Shown one piece after another: positions 35,304 through 43,886 of a stretch of 64,000 bases of DNA. Position 1 is the first letter of the stretch; each line of letters opens with the position of its first letter. The DNA comes from Hoeflea sp. (lineage in GTDB: Bacteria > Pseudomonadota > Alphaproteobacteria > Rhizobiales > Rhizobiaceae): contig NZ_NVXQ01000007.1 of the NCBI RefSeq assembly GCF_002733955.1, forward strand, positions 492 through 64,491. Reading direction: 5' to 3'. Below the pieces are notes generated by a model. It worked only from the letters and a program-made list of their open reading frames with translations, was not told where the DNA came from and did not search any database. The position numbers were made by a program, and so were the translations under genes.

Positions 35304-36446
35304 TTCAAGAATGCGGTGCAACTGTTCGAGATTTTCGGCTTCAAGCTGAAGGTCGACCCAAGCTGGCTGCTGATCGCAGCACTGATCGTGTGGAGCCTGT
35401 CGACATCCTATTTTCCGCAGGCACTGCCGGGCGGAACGGCGACGTTCTACACGGTGCTCGGCATCATCGCGATGCTGGGCATGTTCGCGTCGCTGATCCT
35501 GCACGAGCTTTCGCACTCGCTGGTGGCGCGGTCCTTTGGGCTCAAGGTGGGCGGGATCACGCTGTTCATCTTCGGCGGCGTGGCCGAGCTCGAGGAAGAG
35601 CCGCATGACCCGAAATCCGAATTCCTGATTGCGATTGCCGGCCCGTTGATGAGCTTCGCGCTGGCGGCACTGTTTTACGTCGCCTCCAGCATGGCGTCAG
35701 GCGGCACGGTGCCCAGCCTCACCGGTGCGGTTTTCGGCTATCTGGCGCTGATCAACCTTGTGCTGGCGCTGTTCAACATGATCCCGGCGTTTCCGCTTGA
35801 TGGCGGCCGGATGCTCAGAGCGGTGATCTGGGGTGTGACCCAGGATCTGTTGCGGGCCACGAAGATCGCCAGCCGCCTCGGCAGCGCCTTTGGGCTTTTT
35901 CTCATGCTGACGGGCGCTTTCGCGGTCTTTGCCGGCGGCGGGATTGGCGGGTTCTGGCAGATCCTGATCGGCTTCTTCATCCTCAATGCATCAAACGGCA
36001 GCTATCAGAACCTGCTGGTCAAATCCGCACTGCGCGGCAAGACAGCGGCTAGCCTGATGAGTGATCAGGTGCATACGGTGGATGCGGACACGTCGGTTGC
36101 GGATCTCGTTGACAATATCATGCTCCGCCATGGCGTGAGCTTCGTGCCTGTTGTCGCAGGCGATGTGCTGATCGGATATGCCGATACCGCAGCCGTGCGG
36201 TCGATCGACAAGGCGAACTGGCCGTCAATGCCCGTGGCTGACATCATGCAGGCGGTGAGGGCTGATCACACGGTTGCGCCGGACGCGCCGCTCAATGCGG
36301 TATTCAAGCGCATGGCTTCCAGCTCGCGGCGCAAGCTGATGGTAGTGGAAGGGCAACGCCTGGTGGGGGTGATCTCACTGTCCGATCTCATGCATCATCT
36401 GGCGGTGGAGCAGGAAATCGGGACGAGGTTTTCGTCCGAAGACTGA
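35301..36446 (+). CDS. Site-2 protease family zinc metalloprotease with CBS domains
   Basis: A 381-residue membrane metalloprotease (peptidase M50). The zinc motif is HELSH (about residues 69-73) in a membrane helix, and the third ligand is in NMIPAFPLDGGRMLRA (about 160-172). About six membrane segments occupy residues 1-240. Two CBS domains (about 250-305 and 315-375) form the cytosolic C-terminus and may sense adenine nucleotides. Site-2 proteases cleave membrane-bound anti-sigma factors or signal proteins; the target is unknown. It stands alone, and its ribosome binding site is hidden in a stem. Confidence 0.88.
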   Translation: MFKNAVQLFEIFGFKLKVDPSWLLIAALIVWSLSTSYFPQALPGGTATFYTVLGIIAMLGMFASLILHELSHSLVARSFGLKVGGITLFIFGGVAELEEEPHDPKSEFLIAIAGPLMSFALAALFYVASSMASGGTVPSLTGAVFGYLALINLVLALFNMIPAFPLDGGRMLRAVIWGVTQDLLRATKIASRLGSAFGLFLMLTGAFAVFAGGGIGGFWQILIGFFILNASNGSYQNLLVKSALRGKTAASLMSDQVHTVDADTSVADLVDNIMLRHGVSFVPVVAGDVLIGYADTAAVRSIDKANWPSMPVADIMQAVRADHTVAPDAPLNAVFKRMASSSRRKLMVVEGQRLVGVISLSDLMHHLAVEQEIGTRFSSED

Positions 36447-36511
36447 GAAGCCTGCTCTCAAGCCTCTTGTCTAGCCTCAAGCTTCGGGTGGATCGACCGG
36501 AGGCTCATGGC

Positions 36512-37186
36512 TTACCCCAGCTCGGTGAGCAAGCGGTCGCGGTGTGTCAGCAGGGCGGTGGTCGCGAGATCGGTGTCGAGCGCATGCATGGCGACGACAC
36601 CGATACAGGCTTCTGTCCCCAGACTATCGCGGCCGGCGCGGGCGAGCGGTGCTGCGACGCCGATTGCACCTTCCTGCAATTGTCCATGCGTGAGCGCAAA
36701 GCCGTTTCGTCTGGCTGTTTGCAGATCCTCTGAATCGCCGGGTCGCGGCGGCCTTTGCATGGCAATGGCAAGGCCTGCGGCGCCCCTGGTCACCGGGTGC
36801 CTGCTGCCGACACGGTAGGAGACTTTCAGCAAGGGTGTTTCAGGTTCGGCAACCTCGATGGCGACGCATTCGTCGCCCTGGCCGATGCACAGGAACGCGG
36901 TTCCGCCGCTGGCTTCCGCCAGCGAACGCAGCAGCGGGATGGCCTTGGCCCGCAGCTGTGGCTGATAGCGGTCGCTGAGTGCTACGATGCCGCCTCCGAT
37001 CTGGATGCGGCCTTCGGTGTCGCGGATGACCAGCAGATGCTCTTCGAGCGTTGCCACCAGACGGTAGGCAATGGCCCGGTGGACGCCAAGGGTTTGCGCG
37101 ATATCGGCGATCTGAAGGCCGGATGGCGACCGGGCGACGAGTTCCAGAACCTGGATGCCACGGGACAGGGTTTGCAGGGTGCTCAT
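36512..37186 (-). CDS. IclR-family transcriptional regulator
   Basis: A 224-residue IclR regulator. The N-terminal winged helix-turn-helix (VLELVARSPSGLQIADIAQT, then LGVHRAIAYRLVATLEEH) is at residues 14-60 and the effector domain follows (SLAEASGGTAFLCIGQGDE, GSRHPVTRGAAGLAI). It diverges from the P450 gene with an 83-base gap, so it most likely controls that oxygenase in response to an aromatic or other small organic acid. The ATG is at 37186. Confidence 0.87.
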   Translation of the reverse strand: MSTLQTLSRGIQVLELVARSPSGLQIADIAQTLGVHRAIAYRLVATLEEHLLVIRDTEGRIQIGGGIVALSDRYQPQLRAKAIPLLRSLAEASGGTAFLCIGQGDECVAIEVAEPETPLLKVSYRVGSRHPVTRGAAGLAIAMQRPPRPGDSEDLQTARRNGFALTHGQLQEGAIGVAAPLARAGRDSLGTEACIGVVAMHALDTDLATTALLTHRDRLLTELG

Positions 37187-37211
37187 TGAAAGTCCGGGTT
37201 TTCGAGGTTTG

Positions 37212-37241
37212 TTGACCGCACACGGATAGCCGCGTTACATT
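37212..37241 (+). promoter_or_regulatory. Probable promoter of the P450 gene
   Basis: TTGACC (37212-37217) and TACATT (37236-37241) are 18 bases apart and read toward the P450. Just downstream, at 37249-37264, ATATTGTGCGATAT is a near-palindrome that could be the IclR site. Both are inferred from pattern only. Confidence 0.45.
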
Positions 37242-37269
37242 TATAGAACATATTGTGCGATATTGGTAA

Positions 37270-39627
37270 ATGGGGTGGAGCATGCCGGACCAGCAACCAC
37301 GGAGCAAAGACGATCAGCAGGCGTCTCCGGCCTGCCCGGTCCATGCAAATGCAGGGGCAGGGGGATGTCCGGTTTCGGCGCAAGCGAAGGCGTTTGATCC
37401 GTTTTCCGCGGAATATCTGGCCAATCCTGCCGAGGCGCTTAAATGGTCACGGGATCAGGAGCCGGTGTTTTACAACCCGGAGCTCGGCTACTGGGTGGTC
37501 AGCCGCTACGAGGACGTCAAGGCGGTGTTCCGGGACAATGTCACCTTCTCGCCGTCCATCGCGCTGGAGCGGGTGGTGCCGCCCAGCGAAAAGGCGATGG
37601 AGACCCTCAAGCGCTACAAGTACCAGCTCAACCGCACCCTGGTGAACGAGGATGAGCCGGCACATATGGAGCGGCGGCGGGTGCTGATGGAGCATTTCCT
37701 GCCCGGAAATCTCGCCGCCAAGGAAGACATGATCCGCCAGCTGACCCGCGAGAAGGTTGATGCCTTTGTCGACAGCGGCCGGGTCGACCTGGTTGAGGCG
37801 ATGTTCTGGGAAATCCCGCTGACGGTGGCGCTACATTTTCTAGGGGTGCCGAAGGAGGACATGGAAGCGCTGAAGGAGTTCTCCGTCGCCCACACGGTCA
37901 ACACCTGGGGCAAGCCCTCGCCGGAGCAGCAGGTCAAGGTGGCCGATGCCGTCGGCCGGTTCTGGCAATATGCCGGCGGGGTGCTCGACAAGATGCGCAA
38001 GGAACCCGATGGCACGGGATGGATGCACCACGCCATCCGCATGAACGCGGAACTGCCGGAGGTGGTGACCAGCTCCTACCTGCACTCGATGATGATGGCG
38101 ATCATCGTGGCAGGCCACGAAACCACCACACTGGCGAGCACAAACGCGCTAAAACTGTTGCTGTCGAACCGCGTCGTCTGGAACCGGATCTGCAAGGATC
38201 CCGAACTGATCCCCAACGCCGTGGAAGAGTGTCTGCGGCTTGAAGGCTCGGTGGCGGCCTGGCGCAGGCGCGCCACCCGGGATACCGAGATTGCCGGTGT
38301 CGCGATCCCGGCGGAGGCCAAGCTTCTGATCGTCAGCGCCTCGGCCAATCATGATTCCCGGCATTTCGAGAATGGCGATTTTCTCGACATCTACCGCGAC
38401 AACGCGGCGGAGCATCTGACCTTCGGCTATGGCAGCCACCAGTGCATGGGCAAGAATTTCGCCCGGCTGGAAATGCGGATCTTCATCGAGGAACTGACCC
38501 GGCGGCTGCCGCATATGCGGCTGGCGGAGGATCAGGCCTTCACCTATCTGCCCAATCTCGCTTTCCGTGGTCCGGAAAAGCTGATCGTGGAGTGGGACCC
38601 GGCAGACAATCCGGAGCGGGCCGACCCTTCGATCGTGAACCGGAGCGTCTCGTTTCCCGTCGGCGCGCCGTCCGGCAAGGACATCGCCCGGACCGTGCGC
38701 GTTGCCGAAATTTCCGAGGCAGCTGCCGGCGTCAAGACAGTGCGCCTGGAAGATCCGGACGGCCTGCCGTTGCCGGCCTGGACGCCCGGTGCACATGTCG
38801 ATCTTCTGGTGGGCGATTTCTCGCGCAAATACTCTCTGTGCGGCAATCCGTCGGACCCGGATTACACCATCGCGGTGTTGCGGGAGGAAGACGGGCGCGG
38901 CGGGTCGCGATTCATCCATGATCAGCTTTCCCCCGGTCAGCTCATCCGGCTGCGCGGGCCGAAGAACTACTTCCGGCTTGAGCAAGATGCTGCCCGTCAT
39001 GTGCTGATCGCCGGCGGCATCGGCATTACACCGATCATCGCCATGGCAGACCATCTCAGGCAGCTCGATCGCGATTACGTGGTTCACTATTGCGGCCGGT
39101 CGCGTGCCGCCATGGCCTTTGCCGCGCGGTTGCAGCGGGATCATGGAGACCGTGCGGTGCTGCATGTGTCCGAGGAGGGCAACCGCGCGGATCTTGCGGC
39201 CATCATTGCGGATTGCAGCACAGATGGTGCGCGGGTTCACGCCTGCGGCCCCGCACGGCTGCTCGAGGCGCTGGACGGGCTTTGCGTTAATCTGCCTGAA
39301 GGCATGCTGCGCACGGAAGTGTTTTCAACTGATGGCTCGGGAGCATTGCAGGCGGGTGATGCGGCCTTCGATGTTGAGCTCGAGGATTCCGATCTCAGCC
39401 TGACAGTGTCTGCCGGCCAGACATTGCTGGATGTCGTGCGCGCCGCAGGAATCGATGTGCCGAGCGACTGCGAGGAGGGATTGTGCGGCAGTTGCGAGGT
39501 GCGGGTGCTGGAAGGCGAGGTCGATCATCGCGACCGGGTGCTGACGTCTGCGGAACGCGCGCAAGGCGGGCGGATGATGGCCTGTTGCTCGCGCGCTGCC
39601 GGACAGAGGCTGCGTCTGGCGCTGTGA
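37270..39627 (+). CDS. Self-sufficient cytochrome P450 (CYP116B type), P450-FMN-2Fe2S fusion
   Basis: A 785-residue fusion. Residues 1-450 are a P450: AGHETTT in the I helix (about 281-287), ECLR as ExxR (about 321), and haem Cys392 in FGYGSHQCMGKN. Residues 460-690 are an FMN/NAD(P)H reductase of phthalate dioxygenase reductase type (RKYSLCGN, GGIGITPII). Residues 695-785 are a plant-type 2Fe-2S domain with Cys734, Cys739, Cys742 and Cys772. This order defines CYP116B enzymes such as P450RhF, which need no separate redox partners. Natural substrates of the family are poorly known. ATG 37282 is an alternative start. Confidence 0.92.
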   Translation: MGWSMPDQQPRSKDDQQASPACPVHANAGAGGCPVSAQAKAFDPFSAEYLANPAEALKWSRDQEPVFYNPELGYWVVSRYEDVKAVFRDNVTFSPSIALERVVPPSEKAMETLKRYKYQLNRTLVNEDEPAHMERRRVLMEHFLPGNLAAKEDMIRQLTREKVDAFVDSGRVDLVEAMFWEIPLTVALHFLGVPKEDMEALKEFSVAHTVNTWGKPSPEQQVKVADAVGRFWQYAGGVLDKMRKEPDGTGWMHHAIRMNAELPEVVTSSYLHSMMMAIIVAGHETTTLASTNALKLLLSNRVVWNRICKDPELIPNAVEECLRLEGSVAAWRRRATRDTEIAGVAIPAEAKLLIVSASANHDSRHFENGDFLDIYRDNAAEHLTFGYGSHQCMGKNFARLEMRIFIEELTRRLPHMRLAEDQAFTYLPNLAFRGPEKLIVEWDPADNPERADPSIVNRSVSFPVGAPSGKDIARTVRVAEISEAAAGVKTVRLEDPDGLPLPAWTPGAHVDLLVGDFSRKYSLCGNPSDPDYTIAVLREEDGRGGSRFIHDQLSPGQLIRLRGPKNYFRLEQDAARHVLIAGGIGITPIIAMADHLRQLDRDYVVHYCGRSRAAMAFAARLQRDHGDRAVLHVSEEGNRADLAAIIADCSTDGARVHACGPARLLEALDGLCVNLPEGMLRTEVFSTDGSGALQAGDAAFDVELEDSDLSLTVSAGQTLLDVVRAAGIDVPSDCEEGLCGSCEVRVLEGEVDHRDRVLTSAERAQGGRMMACCSRAAGQRLRLAL

Positions 39628-39713
39628 TCTGCTTCACGATGTTGCCTGCGGCGCGTGGCCAGACTATCAGGGGATGAACGCGCGAAACCAGCCAGGCCGA
39701 AGCGGACCGGTGC

Positions 39714-40724
39714 ATGCCCAAACTGATGATTGTCACCGATGCCTGGCGACCGCAGATCAACGGCGTGGTCCGGTCGATTGAAAACCTGGTGCGGGAACTC
39801 GAACAGATGGGCGTCGAAATCGATGTCCTGTCGCCGGCGGAGTTCCGGACCGTTCCCTTGCCCGGCTATCCCGAGATCCGGCTTGCTCTTGCCACTCCGG
39901 GACGCGTTGCGCGGCGCATCGCAGCGTCGGATCCGGACTTCATCCAGATTGCCACCGAAGGGCCGCTGGGGCTGCTTGGCCGGCGGGCGGCGCTGAAGCG
40001 CAACGGATTCACGTCAAGCTATCACACGCGATTTCCCGAATATGTCTCGGCCCGGTATCCGGTTCCCGAAAGCTGGCTCTACCGCTTCATGCGCTGGTTC
40101 CACAATGCCGGGCGCGGCTGCATGGTGGCAACGCCGAGCCTGCGCGCCGAGCTCGAGGCCAAGGGTTTCACCAATCTGCATATCTGGTCGCGGGGCGTGG
40201 ACACCAAGCAGTTCCATCCCGATTATGCTGCGCCGCTGGAGCTGCCGGGGCCGGTCTTCCTGCATGTCGGTCGCATGGCGGTGGAAAAGAACGTCGAAGC
40301 ATTCCTCGCAATGGATCTGCCCGGCAGCAAGCTTGTCGTCGGTGACGGTCCGATGCTCGAGGATTTCAGGTCGCGTTATCCTGCTGTCACCTTCACCGGC
40401 GCCAGATCAGGTGCGGAACTGGCAGCGCTTTACGCCATGGGCGATGTGTTCGTGTTTCCCTCGTTGACCGACACGTTTGGTCTGGTGGTGCTCGAAGCGC
40501 TGGCATCCGGCGTGCCGGTTGCGGCTTACCCTGTGTCCGGACCCAGGGACATTATCGGCGACAGCGCCGCCGGGGTTGTTGACAGGGACCTGCGGAAGGC
40601 GGCGCTCGCCTGTCTCGATCTTTCCGCCGGGGATGCGCGCGCCCGGGCGCTGGAATTCTCCTGGCAGGCCTGTGCCCGGCAATTCCTGCAAGCAACCTTC
40701 GATGCTTACGGCATCTCTGACTGA
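39714..40724 (+). CDS. Glycosyltransferase family 4 (GT-B), lipid glycosyltransferase-like
   Basis: A 336-residue GT-B enzyme. The N-terminal acceptor domain begins LMIVTDAWRPQINGVVRSIE, and the C-terminal nucleotide-sugar domain holds FLHVGRMAVEKNVEAFL and the EX7E-type motif FPSLTDTFGLVVLEALASG (about 243-261). It resembles the SqdX/MgtA branch that glycosylates diacylglycerol or mannosylates lipids; some Agrobacterium members make glucuronosyl diacylglycerol. The donor cannot be read from sequence. It lies alone between the P450 and the GGDEF-EAL gene. Confidence 0.8.
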   Translation: MPKLMIVTDAWRPQINGVVRSIENLVRELEQMGVEIDVLSPAEFRTVPLPGYPEIRLALATPGRVARRIAASDPDFIQIATEGPLGLLGRRAALKRNGFTSSYHTRFPEYVSARYPVPESWLYRFMRWFHNAGRGCMVATPSLRAELEAKGFTNLHIWSRGVDTKQFHPDYAAPLELPGPVFLHVGRMAVEKNVEAFLAMDLPGSKLVVGDGPMLEDFRSRYPAVTFTGARSGAELAALYAMGDVFVFPSLTDTFGLVVLEALASGVPVAAYPVSGPRDIIGDSAAGVVDRDLRKAALACLDLSAGDARARALEFSWQACARQFLQATFDAYGISD

Positions 40725-40747
40725 GTGGCGTGCCGGCCGGATTTTTC

Positions 40748-40763
40748 AACGATTGCAATCGTT
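40748..40763. promoter_or_regulatory. 16-bp perfect palindrome after the glycosyltransferase
   Basis: AACGATTGCAATCGTT is a perfect 16-base palindrome 24 bases past the glycosyltransferase stop. It may be an operator for the downstream GGDEF-EAL gene or the stem of a weak terminator, since TGTTTGC follows. Confidence 0.45.
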
Positions 40764-40771
40764 TGTTTGCT

Positions 40772-40903
40772 ATCCGTTAACACGCTTGGGCTAGTTTGAG
40801 ACAGCGCATGAAGCGACAATACATTTTTGAAGAGGCCACTAGCCCGTCGTTCTCTGTGAAGCGTTCGCTTGGTTATTCGTGCCCATGATATTTGTTAACG
40901 GAT
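40772..40903. repeat. Nested inverted repeats upstream of the GGDEF-EAL gene
   Basis: An outer 11-base pair, ATCCGTTAACA (40772-40782) and TGTTAACGGAT (40893-40903), encloses an inner 8-base pair, GGGCTAGT (40788-40795) and ACTAGCCC (40838-40845), and a small AAGC/GCTT hairpin (40859-40870). The 132-base block could be a structured RNA, a small non-autonomous element, or paired regulator sites. It matches no RNA family I know. The 253-base gap holds nothing else. Confidence 0.5.
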
Positions 40904-40978
40904 TTTGAGTTTGCCTGGTAAGCGAGGCCCCATCGGGGTGCTTCATCGGGCAAAAGCCTGGCAGCGGGGCAGGGTATT

Positions 40979-42556
40979 ATGCGGAAGCAAGTGCGGAACA
41001 GGTGGCTTGATTGGGGCGCAGAGTTTAGCTTTTCGGTGATTTTTCTGAGCCTTCTGGCTCTCGGACTGGGTTTTAGCCAGTTCTTCGACACAAACGATCC
41101 GGATGCCTACATAAATTCGAAATTTGCCGATGTGGCGCTTGTGGGCGGGCTGGCGATCGTCATCCTGCTGCTGGTCTTTTCTCTGGTGGATGTGAAGAAA
41201 AGACTGCGGTCCCTCAACCGTGATTACGGCCGTCTTGCCGCCGATACCAAGCGTGACGTTCTTACGGGCGCGCTGAACCGTGAGACGTTTGTATCGACAG
41301 CCAAGTCGGCCCTTGCCACTCATGGCAAGAAGAAGTTTTTCGCGCTGTTTCTGATCGATGTCGACCACTTCAAGCAAATCAACGACACCTATGGCCATCC
41401 GGCCGGAGACTCGGTGCTGGTGTTTGTTGCCGAGCAGCTTAGGCTGCATTTTCCCGGCGCCAGTGTGGGACGTTTGGGCGGCGACGAGTTTGCGGTGCTG
41501 ATCGAACATTCCGACCCGATAACCGGAAAATGGGCAAAGGGCCTGTGTGCCGAGTTTGCCGCAGGATTGGCCCAGAAGGTCAATCTGGGAACACAACGCT
41601 TGACCGTCTCGGCTTCGATCGGAATTGCCCTTGCGCCGTTTCATGGCCGGACCTGGAGCTCCCTTTTTACCAATGCCGACATGGCTCTCTATGCGTCGAA
41701 GAAAGGCGGCAAGGCCTGCTCGACGCTGTTTCAGGAAGAGATGCTGACCGATATCCGCAACGAGAAGGCTCTGGTGCGCGAATTGCGGGCAGCGATCCTC
41801 TTGCGGCACCTGCGGGTTGCTTATCAGCCGATTGTCGATGCTGATGGTCAGCTGGTTGCTTTCGAAGCATTGCTGCGCTGGCGGCATGCGCTTCGCGGCG
41901 TCATTCCGCCGGACGTGTTCATCCCGGTGGCCGAGCGAGCCCTGATGATCGGCGAGATTGGCAATTACGTGCTGCGACAGGTCTGTGAGGACCTTGCCGA
42001 GCTGCCGGACGTGGCGGTCAACATAAACCTGTCGGCCAACCAGATTTCAATGCCGGACCTCAAACAGAAACTGCTTGATATCCTCGCGCAAACCCAGACC
42101 GAGCCAAGACGTGTGGTGCTTGAGATTACCGAGAGCGCCTCGCTGGCGGCAAACAAGCGCATCGCCGGCCAGATCTCGGCACTGCAGGATGTGGGTTTCA
42201 AGATTGCACTTGATGACTTCGGCATGGGTTATTCCGAATTCAACCAGTTGCGGGCACTCCCCTATGACGTGATCAAGATCGACAAGAGCTATATCTGTGC
42301 TCTGGGCACCGACCACGTGACGGATGTGTTTGTCAGTGCAGTGGTGGAAATCGCCAGGCGCTCGGGCAAGTTCGTGGTTGCTGAAGGCATTGAAACCAAG
42401 GACGATCTGTTGCGTGCCAGCGCTGCCGGATGCGATCGCTTTCAGGGCTATTATTTCGGGAAGCCGGTGTTTCTTGAAGACATTCCGGCCTCCCGCCTGG
42501 ACTACAATCCGCAGACCGCGGACGAGGCTGAACAAGCGGTTGCCAAGCAGGCCTGA
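40979..42556 (+). CDS. Membrane GGDEF-EAL protein, cyclic di-GMP turnover
   Basis: A 525-residue protein with two N-terminal membrane helices (about 15-35 and 50-68). A GGDEF diguanylate cyclase domain covers about 85-255 with an intact GGDEF motif, and an EAL phosphodiesterase domain covers about 270-510. The EAL domain keeps FEALLRW, NINLSANQ, LEITES, LDDFGMGYS, IKIDKSYI, AEGIET and FQGYYFGKP, so both halves look active. There is no RxxD inhibitory site before GGDEF. No sensor domain is evident. Confidence 0.9.
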   Translation: MRKQVRNRWLDWGAEFSFSVIFLSLLALGLGFSQFFDTNDPDAYINSKFADVALVGGLAIVILLLVFSLVDVKKRLRSLNRDYGRLAADTKRDVLTGALNRETFVSTAKSALATHGKKKFFALFLIDVDHFKQINDTYGHPAGDSVLVFVAEQLRLHFPGASVGRLGGDEFAVLIEHSDPITGKWAKGLCAEFAAGLAQKVNLGTQRLTVSASIGIALAPFHGRTWSSLFTNADMALYASKKGGKACSTLFQEEMLTDIRNEKALVRELRAAILLRHLRVAYQPIVDADGQLVAFEALLRWRHALRGVIPPDVFIPVAERALMIGEIGNYVLRQVCEDLAELPDVAVNINLSANQISMPDLKQKLLDILAQTQTEPRRVVLEITESASLAANKRIAGQISALQDVGFKIALDDFGMGYSEFNQLRALPYDVIKIDKSYICALGTDHVTDVFVSAVVEIARRSGKFVVAEGIETKDDLLRASAAGCDRFQGYYFGKPVFLEDIPASRLDYNPQTADEAEQAVAKQA

Positions 42557-42756
42557 TCTGCTGCTCGCGCTGCGGGCCTGTCGCCGAGGGCTGGTTTCAT
42601 CGAGTGTGGTGGGGGCGATATGGTGATGGCGATTGCCGTCGGGGCGCTTTTGCCATGAAACCAATTGCCCGCGTCATGCATTGGGGTGGCGTTCGATGCG
42701 GCTGATTTTGCCTGGTTGAGCAGAACGGCACGGTAACAGGACAGGAGTCGAGAACC

Positions 42757-43788
42757 ATGCAGACAGTTGGCTGGCGGGCTCCCCTGATCACCTATGCCAT
42801 TGCGGTCCTCGGCGCCGGGCTGATGCTGGTGCTGTCGTTTCCTGCTCCGTTCCTGACCGGACCTGCCCTGGCCGTCACGCTGGCGGGACTGGCAGGGGTC
42901 AAGACCGAAGCGTTTCCGACGCGATTGCGCGATGCGGTTTTCGTGATTCTGGGGCTGACCATCGGACAAGGGGTTACGCCGGACGTGCTGGGGGCGATGC
43001 AGGCCTGGCCGATAACACTCGCGGCGCTGGCCGGCAGTCTTTTCGCCATCATCCTGCTTACTCCGTCCATCCTGGTGAAGTTCTGGTCGATGGACGCCTC
43101 CACGGCCTTCCTTTCGTCGGCCCCGGGGCATCTGAGTTATGTGCTGGGCCTCAGCGAAGGCGCAAAAGCCGATCTCAAGACGGTCAGCATCGTGCAGTCG
43201 ATCCGCGTTCTGGCACTGACCTTGCTGGTGCCTGTTGCGGTGACCCTGTCGGGTCAGCTTCCCGAAATCGCTCCGGAGGTCCCGGACGAAACGGCTGTAT
43301 TGCCGCTTCTGGCAATGATCGTCTGCGCCGGTCTGGCCGGATATATACTGCAGCGGCTTCGTTTGCCTGCGGCCTATCTGATCGGCGGGATGCTCATTTC
43401 TGTCGTGGCGCATGTGACCGGGCTGGTCAGCGGGGTCATGAACTACTGGCTGGCGGCAGCCGCCTTTGTGGCACTGGGCGCGCTGATCGGCTCGCGCTTT
43501 TCCGGTGTCAGCTGGGCGCAGTTGCGGCGGGCTTTCAGCGCCGGGATCTTCGTGACGGTGTTCGGGGTGGTGCTGGCGGGCGCGTTTGCCGTCTTGGCAC
43601 ATTGGCTCACGGGGATGGATCTGATCGCAGTGCTGATCGCCTTCGCACCCGGCGGACTTGAAACCATGGCGGCGATGTCCGTCGTGCTGGGGATCGATCC
43701 GACCTTCGTCGCCAGCCATCACGTCGCGCGGTTGCTGATGCTTACCGTCATCGTGCCGATTTTCGTTTTGCGCGGCCGCCGCGACTGA
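42757..43788 (+). CDS. AbrB-family membrane protein (duplicated transmembrane type)
   Basis: A 343-residue hydrophobic protein with about ten membrane segments in two related halves, matching the AbrB/'ammonia monooxygenase'-labelled family (PF05145). Typical repeats are LTGPALAVTLAG, VILGLTIGQGV and SSAPGHLSYVLGLSEG in the first half, with PAAYLIGGMLISV and FAPGGLETMAAMSVVLG in the second. The function is unknown; it is not an ammonia monooxygenase. ATG 42757 is preceded by AGGACAGGAG. The upstream gap 42557-42756 has a nine-base inverted repeat, TGGTTTCAT (42592) and ATGAAACCA (42655). Confidence 0.82.
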   Translation: MQTVGWRAPLITYAIAVLGAGLMLVLSFPAPFLTGPALAVTLAGLAGVKTEAFPTRLRDAVFVILGLTIGQGVTPDVLGAMQAWPITLAALAGSLFAIILLTPSILVKFWSMDASTAFLSSAPGHLSYVLGLSEGAKADLKTVSIVQSIRVLALTLLVPVAVTLSGQLPEIAPEVPDETAVLPLLAMIVCAGLAGYILQRLRLPAAYLIGGMLISVVAHVTGLVSGVMNYWLAAAAFVALGALIGSRFSGVSWAQLRRAFSAGIFVTVFGVVLAGAFAVLAHWLTGMDLIAVLIAFAPGGLETMAAMSVVLGIDPTFVASHHVARLLMLTVIVPIFVLRGRRD

Positions 43789-43886
43789 TCTTGGAGCGTG
43801 CCGCTTTTTAGAGCGCGAGCCATTTTATTGCGTTGCCGGCTGCATTATGTGAAGGGTGTCTGAAACGACAAACTGCGGAGTGCATT

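Noticed and set aside
40979-42556. Product-inhibition (RxxD) site in the GGDEF domain
   Set aside because: The residues before GGDEF (PGASVGRL) do not contain RxxD, so no I-site is claimed.
42757-43788. Ammonia monooxygenase annotation for the AbrB-family protein
   Set aside because: That label is a historical database name; the protein is a duplicated membrane family unrelated to AmoA.
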